Source of the DNA: Acidimicrobiia bacterium
Lineage (GTDB): Bacteria; Actinomycetota; Acidimicrobiia; Acidimicrobiales; Ilumatobacteraceae
Direction of reading: 5' to 3'
Length of the DNA: 5,124 bases
Assembly: GCA_013815505.1 (NCBI GenBank)
Contig: JACDGA010000150.1
Span: forward strand, 1 to 5,124
The position numbers and the translations under genes are program-made. The notes beneath the pieces are model-generated. The model saw nothing but the letters and a program-made list of their open reading frames with translations. It did not search any database and was not told where the DNA came from. Positions 1-5,124 of the stretch are shown here, piece after piece (the stretch's first letter is position 1; the number at the start of each line of letters is the position of its first letter).

Positions 1-1
1 C

Positions 2-112
2 GAGTTCGTCTCGATGGCTGCGGAGGTCGCGCGGCGCTACCGGTTCGAGATGCGCCCGGCGCACTTCGCCGTCGACGGCACCTGCGCAACCTGCACCGAT
101 CCCGCCCACTGA
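2..112 (+). CDS. Fur-family transcriptional regulator, C-terminal fragment (cut by window start)
   Basis: Only the last 36 codons are visible, open to the left edge in frame 2 and ending at a TGA. The visible part reads as the end of the Fur dimerisation domain. It has a short helix (residues about 3-13 of the fragment, with MAAEVARRY), a beta strand (RFEMRPAHFAVDG), and then the terminal CATC motif (Cys28 and Cys31 of the fragment). In the Fur family (Fur, Zur, PerR, Mur) this CxxC supplies half of a structural zinc site and closes the domain, and the regulators are cytoplasmic metal- or peroxide-sensing DNA-binding proteins. The winged-helix domain and regulatory metal ligands lie outside the window, so the subtype cannot be named. 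The gene converges on the exonuclease III gene with a 10-bp gap. Family assignment rests on a short segment but the pattern and position are typical. Confidence 0.75.
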   Translation, partial: EFVSMAAEVARRYRFEMRPAHFAVDGTCATCTDPAH

Positions 113-122
113 CGGCGACGGA

Positions 123-899
123 TCAGTCGCGCAGGTCGACGACGACGGGTGCGTGATCGCTCGGCAACTTGCCCTTGCGGGCGTTGCGATCGATGATCGC
201 CCACTCCACGCGCTCGGCCACCGGCAACGTGGCGAGCACGAGATCGATGCGCATGCCGCGGCCCTCGTGGAAGTCGCCGCGGCGGTAGTCCCACCACGAG
301 TAGACGTTGCCCGTGCCGACGTGGTCGCGCACGAGGTCGTGCAGGCCCCAGTCGCCAAACGCGGTGATGCGCTGGCGCTCGGGCTCGCTCGTGTGGGTCG
401 CGTCGACGAACTTGCCGGGGTCGTAGACGTCGTCGTCGTACGGCGCGATGTTGAAGTCGCCGGCGATGACCATCGGATCATCGGCACTTCCACTGTCGGA
501 CAGCTGACCGGCGAGCCGGTCGAGCCATTGCAGCTTGTACTGGTAGTGCTCGTGATCGAGCGCCCTGCCGTTGGGGACATAGACGCTCGTCACCCGGATA
601 CCGCCACACGTGGCTGCGACGACGCGCGCATCGACGTCGGGTTCGCCGCCGTCGGCGAAGTTGGCGACGGGGTCGTCGAGGCCAACCTTGGACAGGATCG
701 CCACGCCGTTCCACTGACCCTGCCCGTGGTGGACGCTGTCGTAACCGAGGGCGCTGAACGACATCGCCGGCCACGCTGCGTCGGCGAGCTTCGTCTCCTG
801 CAGGCAGACGATGTCGGGCTCGACCTGCGCCAGCCACTCCTCGACGCGCTCCTGGCGGACCTTGAGCGAGTTGACGTTCCACGTCGCGAGGCGGATCAC
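123..899 (-). CDS. xthA: exodeoxyribonuclease III (AP endonuclease, xth family)
   Basis: A complete 258-residue protein of normal length for the ExoIII/APE1 family. These cytoplasmic Mg2+-dependent enzymes cut DNA at abasic sites and degrade 3' ends in base excision repair. All family motifs are visible: TWNVNSL (Asn8), LQETK (Glu35, metal ligand), the tyrosine motif VYVPNG (Tyr107), GDFN (Asp148 and Asn150), the DNA-contacting YSWWDYR segment (200-206), MRIDLVL (Asp219) and the terminal SDHAPV (Asp248, His249 catalytic pair). The start is a GTG at 897-899 whose GTGA overlaps the stop of the upstream RNase-like gene, which indicates translational coupling. The protein begins directly with the conserved first strand (IRLATWN), so there is no room for a later start. 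It is the last gene of a three-gene minus-strand operon. No catalytic residue is missing. Close relatives such as other EEP-family phosphodiesterases are unlikely given the full motif set. Confidence 0.96.
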   Translation of the reverse strand: MIRLATWNVNSLKVRQERVEEWLAQVEPDIVCLQETKLADAAWPAMSFSALGYDSVHHGQGQWNGVAILSKVGLDDPVANFADGGEPDVDARVVAATCGGIRVTSVYVPNGRALDHEHYQYKLQWLDRLAGQLSDSGSADDPMVIAGDFNIAPYDDDVYDPGKFVDATHTSEPERQRITAFGDWGLHDLVRDHVGTGNVYSWWDYRRGDFHEGRGMRIDLVLATLPVAERVEWAIIDRNARKGKLPSDHAPVVVDLRD

Positions 900-2455
900 G
901 AGGCACCGTCCTGCGAGGTGGGCGTCGCCGCCGATCTCGGAGTCGCTCCCCGCTTGGACGTCGACCGCTTGGCGGTCGACCGCTTCGCCGCGGGCGTGCC
1001 GGTGGTGGACGTGGTCGCCGGCGCAGTGTTCGCGGCGGCCTTCTTCGTCATCCTCACCGCCTTCGTCGCAGTCGCCGTGGGGGTGCTGGCGGTCGACTGC
1101 TTCGCCGTCGACTTCTTCGCCGCTGCCTTCCTCCCCGCTGCCTTCTTCCCCGATGTCTTCTTCGCTGCGCTCTGTCTCGAAGCGCGGGGCGCCGGCGGCG
1201 TGTCGGGCGTGGGCGTCGGCTTCTGCGCCGCGCCCTCTCTCGCCTGAGTCGCAGGGGCGCTCGCAGGGCGTGCAGAAGTCGAGGCGGTCGTCTTCTTCGC
1301 TGCTGTCTTCCTCGTCGAGGGCGCCGCCGCCTTCTTCGTCGTGGCCGAAGACGCCTTAGTGGTCGCAGCGGTGGTCTTCGCTGCGGCCTTCTTCGTCGAC
1401 GCGGCGCGCTTTCGTGCCGGCTTCTTGTCGGCGACGGCCTCGACGGGGAGCGGCTCGGGGAGATCCAGCGACGCCGCCATCGCCGGGAAGGCGAGGTCGA
1501 TGCTGCGCCGTGCCGGCGAGAAGCTGGCGACGACCAACGTGATGGCATCGCCGACCGCCATCGCCTTGCGTGCGCTGCGTGGCGGCGGGTCCGAGATCAG
1601 CTGCAGCGGGACATAACCGCGCACATCCTCGATCGTGACGTACGCGCCGTGAGACGAGTACGACTCGACGACGGCGTTGACGCTCGTGCCGAGCGGATGG
1701 TGCTCGACGAACTCGATGAACGGCAGCAGCTCGTTGACCGCTTCGGGCACCCGCGGCTCGCGTGCCTCGTCCACTGCGGCGACATCGGGCGCCGGGGTCG
1801 ACGGCAGTTGCTGCGCTCGCCGTGAACGCCCGCGCCCGCGCTCGGCCGGTGGCTGCGCCGACTCCTCGACGGGCACCTTGTCGCCTCGCGGCGCCGGCGG
1901 CAGGCGCCCTTCGGCCATCGCCGTCGCCCTCGCCGCTCGCTCTTGGTCGACACTCGTCGTGGCCGCCGTGCGCCGGCTCGTCCGCTTCGTGCCGCCGCCA
2001 CCCTTCGTCACCTTGCGGCTGACGGCGCCACGAACGGGGAGGCGTTCGACAAACACCCAGCCGACGTTGGGCACCGGCTTGCCGCCGATCAGGCGACCCT
2101 CGTCGAACAGCCACTCATAGGTGCCGTGGAACTCCTGGAACGAGTCGTTGCTGAGCACCTTGGCGCCGACCTTGTTGGCGATGCTGAGCACGAACGCATC
2201 GCCGCGGCCGATGGCACCGGCCGGGGGCGTCACGAGCTCGTTGTTGGCGACGCCGGCGTCGAAGTCCTTCACCTCGACGGCGTCGATCCGGTGACCGAAG
2301 GAGGCGTCGACGACGACGGTGACGGTGATGTCGGGATGCTCCTCCATGAACGCCATGACGGCATCGCTGAGCTGGGCGAGGCTCGGCTTCGATCGTCCCT
2401 CTGTGGCGATGTTGGAGCCGTCGACCACCACCAGGTCGCCTCGCTGTTGCGCCAT
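896..2455 (-). CDS. NYN (Zc3h12a-like) RNase domain + S1 domain + histone H1-like tail protein
   Basis: A 519-residue protein with three parts. Residues about 7-140 look like a NYN/PIN-type RNase domain of the Zc3h12a (Regnase) group. It has LVVVDGSNIA (Asp12, Asn15) at the first strand, VVVDASFG (Asp50), GRGDAFVLSIA (Asp86) and LSNDSFQEF (Asp104), followed by a W-containing loop and VGWVFVERL. These acidic residues match the Mg2+-binding positions of the fold. Residues about 141-240 are a basic, disordered linker with an RGRGRSRR patch. Residues about 254-325 form an S1 RNA-binding domain (SHGAYV, RGYVPLQLI, VGDAITLVV, RRSIDLAFP). Residues about 343-519 are a Lys/Ala/Thr/Ser-rich tail with KKAAAK-type units and almost no acidic residues. 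Inferred role: a cytoplasmic endoribonuclease or RNA-binding factor whose tail binds nucleic acid. The substrate is unknown. The ATG at 2453-2455 overlaps the lipoprotein stop by one base and has a ribosome binding site. Domain calls are by motif only. Confidence 0.85.
   Translation of the reverse strand: MAQQRGDLVVVDGSNIATEGRSKPSLAQLSDAVMAFMEEHPDITVTVVVDASFGHRIDAVEVKDFDAGVANNELVTPPAGAIGRGDAFVLSIANKVGAKVLSNDSFQEFHGTYEWLFDEGRLIGGKPVPNVGWVFVERLPVRGAVSRKVTKGGGGTKRTSRRTAATTSVDQERAARATAMAEGRLPPAPRGDKVPVEESAQPPAERGRGRSRRAQQLPSTPAPDVAAVDEAREPRVPEAVNELLPFIEFVEHHPLGTSVNAVVESYSSHGAYVTIEDVRGYVPLQLISDPPPRSARKAMAVGDAITLVVASFSPARRSIDLAFPAMAASLDLPEPLPVEAVADKKPARKRAASTKKAAAKTTAATTKASSATTKKAAAPSTRKTAAKKTTASTSARPASAPATQAREGAAQKPTPTPDTPPAPRASRQSAAKKTSGKKAAGRKAAAKKSTAKQSTASTPTATATKAVRMTKKAAANTAPATTSTTGTPAAKRSTAKRSTSKRGATPRSAATPTSQDGAS
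899..1429 (-). repeat. Low-complexity region encoding a histone H1-like Lys/Ala-rich tail
   Basis: This part of the RNase-like gene encodes residues 343-519. It is built from degenerate short units such as KKAAAK, TKKAAA, KKTTAS, KKTSGKKAAGRK, AKKSTAK and AKRSTAKRSTSKR, with about 27 lysines and about four acidic residues by hand count. At DNA level it shows many dispersed copies of AAGAAGGC-like units (cttcttcg on the plus strand), not an exact tandem array. Similar tails are known in bacterial H1-like proteins, mycobacterial HupB and other actinobacterial nucleic-acid-binding proteins, where they bind DNA or RNA without fixed structure. The centre (about residues 397-427) is Pro/Ala-rich and splits the basic stretch into two halves. 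Confidence 0.8.
906..912 (-). promoter_or_regulatory. Possible ribosome binding site for xthA
   Basis: On the minus strand AGGACGG lies 6 nt before the GTG start at 899, inside the last codons of the upstream gene. It is a partial match to the anti-Shine-Dalgarno complement and supports the GTG as the start, together with the 4-bp overlap. Confidence 0.4.
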
Positions 2456-3237
2456 CAGACGGACCTCACCGTGCCGAGCACGACCGTGCCGAGCTCGTCG
2501 GCGATGTCGCGAGACGACGCCGTCACTGTGAGCTCGACGAGGCTGCCGTCGAGCAGCAGCTGCGTGTCGACGCCAAAGACGGCTTGGTTGCCAATCATCA
2601 AGGTGTATACCCCTCGCACGTAGTCGACGTCACCGGCGCTGGTCGTCTCCACCTGGAGATCCGTGGCTCCGAGGCCCTGCAGCGTCTGGCTGAGCTGGTC
2701 CTCGGACGGGAGCGCCGTGCCCTCGAGACCCTGCGCCGTGATGTTGTCGACGTAGCCCTCCGACGTCGCCGGCGCAAAGACGTAGAGGTCGACCGTCTCG
2801 TTCAGGAACAGCTCGAACTCCTCGGCCGAGAGCCCGGCGCGCAGTGCGAGCTCCTCGAACGCCGGAGCGGTGTAGAAGTCGTCGCCGAGCTCGGTGGGAT
2901 CGAGCTCGGTGTACGTCTCGGGCACGGCGAACGCGATGCCGAGCGTGGACGACTCGACGAGCACCGTGCCGGCCGGGATGGTGGTGGCGGCGGGTCCCGT
3001 CGTGGGCGTCGTGGTGGGACCGGAACCCGTGCCGTCGGACGAGTCGTCGGTGCCCTCCGTCGTCGGGGAGTCTGTCGTCTGGGCGGCTGTCGCGGACGCT
3101 GACCCCGACCTCGACCCCGATGCCGACGTCACGGTTTCCGTGCCGATCGGGGTGGCGGACGACTCACGCTCGGACGTGCACGCCGACGCGGCTGCGAGGA
3201 GACACAGGGCTGCCGCCGCGGCAGCTGTTCGGTGCAT
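2455..3237 (-). CDS. Secreted lipoprotein with Ser/Thr-rich linker, unknown function
   Basis: A 260-residue predicted lipoprotein. From the chosen ATG at 3237 the protein starts MHRT, followed by an Ala/Leu hydrophobic core and a lipobox-like LAAASAC, so Cys20 would be lipidated and the mature protein anchored outside the cytoplasmic membrane. The -3 residue is Ala rather than Leu, a tolerated deviation. Residues about 21-87 are a Ser/Thr/Gly/Pro linker, probably a flexible spacer. Residues about 91-260 form a globular domain with STLGIAFAVPETYTEL at its start, a LYVFAP strand, DNITAQ, and a final series of strands. This order recalls the PsbP/Mog1-like fold of mycobacterial LpqN, but I cannot prove membership. 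In-frame starts at 3273 (GTG), 3261 and 3246 exist. I prefer 3237 because a TAnnnT element sits 7 nt upstream (leaderless) and the signal peptide is then compact. It is the first gene of the operon with the RNase-like protein and xthA. No enzymatic motif is seen. Confidence 0.8.
   Translation of the reverse strand: MHRTAAAAAALCLLAAASACTSERESSATPIGTETVTSASGSRSGSASATAAQTTDSPTTEGTDDSSDGTGSGPTTTPTTGPAATTIPAGTVLVESSTLGIAFAVPETYTELDPTELGDDFYTAPAFEELALRAGLSAEEFELFLNETVDLYVFAPATSEGYVDNITAQGLEGTALPSEDQLSQTLQGLGATDLQVETTSAGDVDYVRGVYTLMIGNQAVFGVDTQLLLDGSLVELTVTASSRDIADELGTVVLGTVRSV
2464..2470 (-). promoter_or_regulatory. Ribosome binding site for the NYN-S1 gene
   Basis: The minus strand reads GGTGAGG, 8 nt before the ATG at 2455 and inside the last codons of the lipoprotein gene. 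It fixes that ATG as the start even though it overlaps the previous stop (TGATG), and suggests termination-reinitiation coupling. Confidence 0.6.
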
Positions 3238-3244
3238 GGGCCAC

Positions 3245-3250
3245 ATCGTA
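3245..3250 (-). promoter_or_regulatory. Predicted -10 element of the lipoprotein-RNase-xthA operon (leaderless)
   Basis: The minus strand reads TACGAT, then 7 nt (GTGGCCC), then the ATG at 3237. The TAnnnT-N7-RTG spacing places the transcription start on the A of the start codon, the layout known for leaderless actinobacterial genes. No convincing -35 box is seen, and no good Shine-Dalgarno precedes this ATG, which agrees with leaderless translation. Confidence 0.55.
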
Positions 3251-3260
3251 CGGTCAGCCA

Positions 3261-3266
3261 TAGAGT
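3261..3266 (+). promoter_or_regulatory. Predicted -10 element of the HAD hydrolase gene (leaderless)
   Basis: The plus strand reads TAGAGT, then 7 nt (CGCCCAC), then the GTG at 3274. This is the same TAnnnT-N7-RTG layout as the divergent promoter on the other strand. No Shine-Dalgarno sequence precedes the GTG. A canonical -35 is not visible; its expected place (about 3238-3243) falls on the start point of the opposite transcript. Confidence 0.5.
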
Positions 3267-3273
3267 CGCCCAC

Positions 3274-3921
3274 GTGACCCGCTCGCCTCGCGCCACCACC
3301 TCTCGCGCGGTGCTGTTCGATCTCGGCGGTGTCGTGCTCACGAGCCCGTTCGACGCGTTCAACGAGTACGAACGGGCCAACGGGCTACCGCACGACTTCA
3401 TTCGCGGCGTCAACGCCCGTGATCCCGACTCGAACGCGTGGGCGCGTCTCGAACGGGCCGAGCTCGACGGTGACGGCTTCGACAGTGCGTTCGGCGACGA
3501 GTCGGCGATCTTCGGGCACCGCGTCCGTGGCGCAGTCGTCGTCGCCCTCCTCGCCGGATCGATCCGCGACGAGATGGTGGAGGCGATCGAGGATGTCCGC
3601 CGGAGGGGGTTGCTGACGGCGTGCCTCACGAACAACGTCGTCAACAGCAGTCCGCAGACCGGAAGCGAGATCGCCGCCGTCATGTCGTTGTTCGACGATG
3701 TCGTGGAGTCGTCGGTGATCGGGGTTCGCAAGCCCGAGCCGCGCTTCTACGAGATCGCCTGCGAGCGACTCGGCGTCGAGCCGGAGGAGTGCATCTTCCT
3801 CGACGACCTCGGCATCAACCTCAAGCCGGCTCGTGCGATGGGCATGACCACGATCAAGGTGACGTCGGGACCGCAGGCCGTCGCCGAGCTCCGCGCCGCA
3901 CTGGACGGCGCGCCCGACTGA
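3274..3921 (+). CDS. HAD-superfamily phosphatase (sEH N-terminal/YihX-like)
   Basis: A 215-residue HAD hydrolase of normal length for the single-domain subfamily. Motif I is VLFDLGGVV, with nucleophile Asp16. The usual second Asp (acid/base) is replaced by Gly18, as in YihX- and ACAD10-like relatives. A helical cap insert covers about residues 25-95, motif II is CLTNN (Thr119), motif III is RKPEPRFYEIA (Lys153), and motif IV is FLDDLGINLKPA (Asp177 and Asp178, Mg2+ ligands). The LTNN, RKPEP and DDLGxNL pattern matches the soluble epoxide hydrolase N-terminal domain-like group, which removes phosphate from small phosphorylated metabolites in the cytoplasm. The substrate cannot be told from sequence. 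The GTG at 3274 is chosen because a -10 lies 7 nt upstream and motif I follows at a normal distance; an in-frame ATG at 3232 would overlap the divergent lipoprotein gene and precede the predicted transcript start. It stands alone between divergent and convergent neighbours. Confidence 0.88.
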   Translation: MTRSPRATTSRAVLFDLGGVVLTSPFDAFNEYERANGLPHDFIRGVNARDPDSNAWARLERAELDGDGFDSAFGDESAIFGHRVRGAVVVALLAGSIRDEMVEAIEDVRRRGLLTACLTNNVVNSSPQTGSEIAAVMSLFDDVVESSVIGVRKPEPRFYEIACERLGVEPEECIFLDDLGINLKPARAMGMTTIKVTSGPQAVAELRAALDGAPD

Positions 3922-3924
3922 CAC

Positions 3925-5124
3925 TCACCGCTGCTGCTCGCCCTCGGCGAGTGCCGCCTCGGTGATGAGGCGGTTCGGGATGAGGACAGCTGCGGTGAGC
4001 ATGCCCATCACGAGGAAGACGCTGCGCACGCCGAGCCATTGGCCGAGGACGCCACCGACGACGGCGCCGAGTGGCCTGGTCCCCCACGCCACGAGCCGGT
4101 AGGCGCTGTTCACGCGGCCGAGCAGGTGGTCGGGCGTGACGCGCTGGCGGTACGAGACGGTGGTGACGTTCCACAGCATGTTCGTGACGCCGCCTGCGAA
4201 GAAGACGGTGCCGATGATCACGATGTTCGTGGTGAGCGCAGGGATAATGACGTAGGCGATCATCCCGAACACCGTCAGCGTCAGCGCCCGCGCACGCCCG
4301 ATCCGAGCCTGCACCCGTTCGGCGCTCAGCCCGCCGACGAGCCCGCCGACGGCCATCGTGGCGAACAGCACACCGAACGCCGGCTCGGACAGCTCCATCT
4401 CCGAACCGGGTCCGACGGCGAACAGCACGAGCACGGCGAACACTGCACTGGTGGCCAGGTTGGTCATCCCGACCATCAGCGCCATCGTTCGCAGCACGGG
4501 GCGGGCGCGCAGGAACGCAAGCCCTTCCGCGACCGAGGAGCGGATCGACGTGCGCTCGCCGTCGAGCACGGGGCGGAACTGACCCCGCAGCAAGGTGAGC
4601 GCCACGATGGCGACGACCCACAGCACCGCCGACGTCGCGAACGGCAACATCAGCGCAGCCGCCACGAGCAGACCGGCGAGCGGTGGTCCGGCGAACTCCT
4701 GCGAGCCGAGCTCGACGGCGAAAAGACGGCCGTTCGCGCGATCGAGTCGCGAACGGTCGACGATCGACGGCAGCATCGACTGCGCCGCGGTGTCGTAGAA
4801 GACCTCGGCGACGCCGGTCCCGATCGCCGCGACGTAGAGCAGCCACAGCGAGCCGCGGTCGAGGGCGATGGCGATCGCTGGTACCGCGACGAACGATGCC
4901 CTGACGACGTTGGCACGGATCATCGTGCGCCGCCGGTCGGAGCGGTCGATCAACGCGCCGATGTGCAACGCACCGAGCAGCCACGGCAGCGTCTGCACCA
5001 GCTGCAGGCCCGCCACGAGGGCAGGTGAACGGGTGAGGCGCACCGCCAACAACGGCAGCGCCACCTTGAACACGCCGTCAGCGAGGTTCGACATCGCCGA
5101 CGACGTGAGCACTATCCAGAACGA
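3925..5124 (-). CDS. MFS exporter, EntS/MFS_3 type (5' end beyond window)
   Basis: 399 codons of a major facilitator superfamily transporter, with about twelve hydrophobic segments in two halves. Markers are the N-terminal SNLADGVFKVALPLL of the first helix, loop motif A between helices 2 and 3 (GALIDRSDRRR, about residues 56-66 of the visible part), a central cytoplasmic stretch with EGLAFLRARPVLR, and the late YRQRVTPDHLLGRVNSAYR followed by RPLGAVVGG. These are signatures of the MFS_3 group that includes the enterobactin exporter EntS and macrolide or tetracycline efflux pumps, which use the proton gradient to expel small molecules across the inner membrane. The substrate is unknown. A GTG at 5112 is possible, but the frame stays open to the edge and the codons before it (SFWI) match the start of helix 1 in this family, so the real start is probably just outside the window. 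It converges on the HAD gene with a 3-bp gap. Confidence 0.9.
   Translation of the reverse strand, partial: SFWIVLTSSAMSNLADGVFKVALPLLAVRLTRSPALVAGLQLVQTLPWLLGALHIGALIDRSDRRRTMIRANVVRASFVAVPAIAIALDRGSLWLLYVAAIGTGVAEVFYDTAAQSMLPSIVDRSRLDRANGRLFAVELGSQEFAGPPLAGLLVAAALMLPFATSAVLWVVAIVALTLLRGQFRPVLDGERTSIRSSVAEGLAFLRARPVLRTMALMVGMTNLATSAVFAVLVLFAVGPGSEMELSEPAFGVLFATMAVGGLVGGLSAERVQARIGRARALTLTVFGMIAYVIIPALTTNIVIIGTVFFAGGVTNMLWNVTTVSYRQRVTPDHLLGRVNSAYRLVAWGTRPLGAVVGGVLGQWLGVRSVFLVMGMLTAAVLIPNRLITEAALAEGEQQR
3937..3951. terminator. Possible hairpin at the HAD/MFS convergent junction
   Basis: CTCGCC, a CTC loop and GGCGAG form a perfect 6-bp GC-rich stem, starting 15 nt after the HAD stop and inside the last codons of the MFS gene. 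There is no T tract on either strand, so it is at best a weak, U-less bidirectional terminator. A competing pair (CACTC at 3922-3926, GAGTG at 3949-3953) shares the right arm. It may be a chance result of GC-rich coding sequence (Glu-Gly-Glu codons). Confidence 0.25.

Noticed and set aside
98..127. Inverted repeats at the Fur/xthA convergent junction (ACTGA 108-112 with TCAGT 123-127; GATCC 98-102 with GGATC 120-124)
   Set aside because: Stems of only 5 bp with loops of 10 and 17 nt and no T tract. The first simply pairs the two stop codons, so a terminator is not supported.
153..1247. Long plus-strand open frame (364 codons) opposite xthA and the tail of the NYN-S1 gene
   Set aside because: It mirrors the codon bias of the minus-strand genes. 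Its translation is Val/Ala/Asp-rich with no recognisable domain, while the opposite strand encodes a full motif set for ExoIII.
3238..3273. Earlier in-frame starts for the lipoprotein (GTG at 3273, ATG at 3261 and 3246)
   Set aside because: They would lie upstream of the predicted transcript start, lack a ribosome binding site, and the 3273 start would abut the divergent GTG. They remain possible if the leaderless promoter call is wrong.
3232..3273. ATG at 3232 as start for the HAD gene
   Set aside because: It would overlap the lipoprotein coding sequence and precede the predicted -10 box. The added 14 residues are not part of the HAD fold.
3854..4984. Second minus-strand open frame (376 codons) within the MFS gene
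   Set aside because: It is an Arg-rich out-of-frame shadow of the MFS gene with no domain pattern.
4039..5028. Plus-strand open frame (329 codons) opposite the MFS gene
   Set aside because: The translation is a hydrophilic His/Arg/Asp-rich string typical of the antisense of a membrane protein in GC-rich DNA. The minus strand has clear MFS motifs.
1..5124. Search for a defence, toxin-antitoxin or mobile-element system
   Set aside because: No transposase, integrase, toxin-antitoxin pair, CRISPR repeat or direct-repeat boundary was seen. The NYN-domain gene has no small antitoxin partner next to it and its size and S1 domain do not fit a PIN toxin.

Overview
The window is GC-rich, densely coding bacterial DNA. 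Strong third-position G/C bias produces long shadow reading frames opposite the real genes. TAnnnT promoters placed directly at start codons, GTG starts, an alanine/lysine histone-like tail and an EntS-type MFS exporter all suggest a high-GC actinobacterium. Acidimicrobiia (Ilumatobacter-like) is my best guess, but that is inference because no rRNA or other taxonomic marker is present.

Layout: (1) bases 2-112, plus strand: the last 36 codons of a Fur-family metal regulator, cut by the window start. (2) bases 123-3237, minus strand: a tightly coupled three-gene operon, read from right to left as a secreted lipoprotein with a Ser/Thr-rich linker, then a three-part protein (NYN/Zc3h12a-type RNase domain, S1 RNA-binding domain, long Lys/Ala-rich histone H1-like tail), then exodeoxyribonuclease III. 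The junctions overlap by 1 bp and 4 bp. (3) bases 3238-3273: a 36-bp divergent intergenic region in which each strand carries a TAnnnT -10 element exactly 7 nt before a start codon. This suggests two leaderless transcripts from symmetric, mutually exclusive promoters. (4) bases 3274-3921, plus strand: a HAD-superfamily phosphatase of the soluble epoxide hydrolase N-terminal/YihX type. (5) bases 3925-5124, minus strand: an MFS exporter converging on the HAD gene with a 3-bp gap. Its true start lies beyond the right edge.

How the genes may work together: the operon pairs a predicted RNase/RNA-binding protein with a DNA-repair nuclease, so co-regulation of nucleic-acid processing is plausible. 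The role of the lipoprotein at the head of the operon is unknown. The HAD and MFS genes look like independent single-gene units. No stretch over 300 bases lacks a gene. I see no tRNA, rRNA, CRISPR array, insertion sequence or phage gene. There is no obvious defence island. The most unusual items are the NYN-S1-H1-tail protein and the symmetric leaderless promoter pair.
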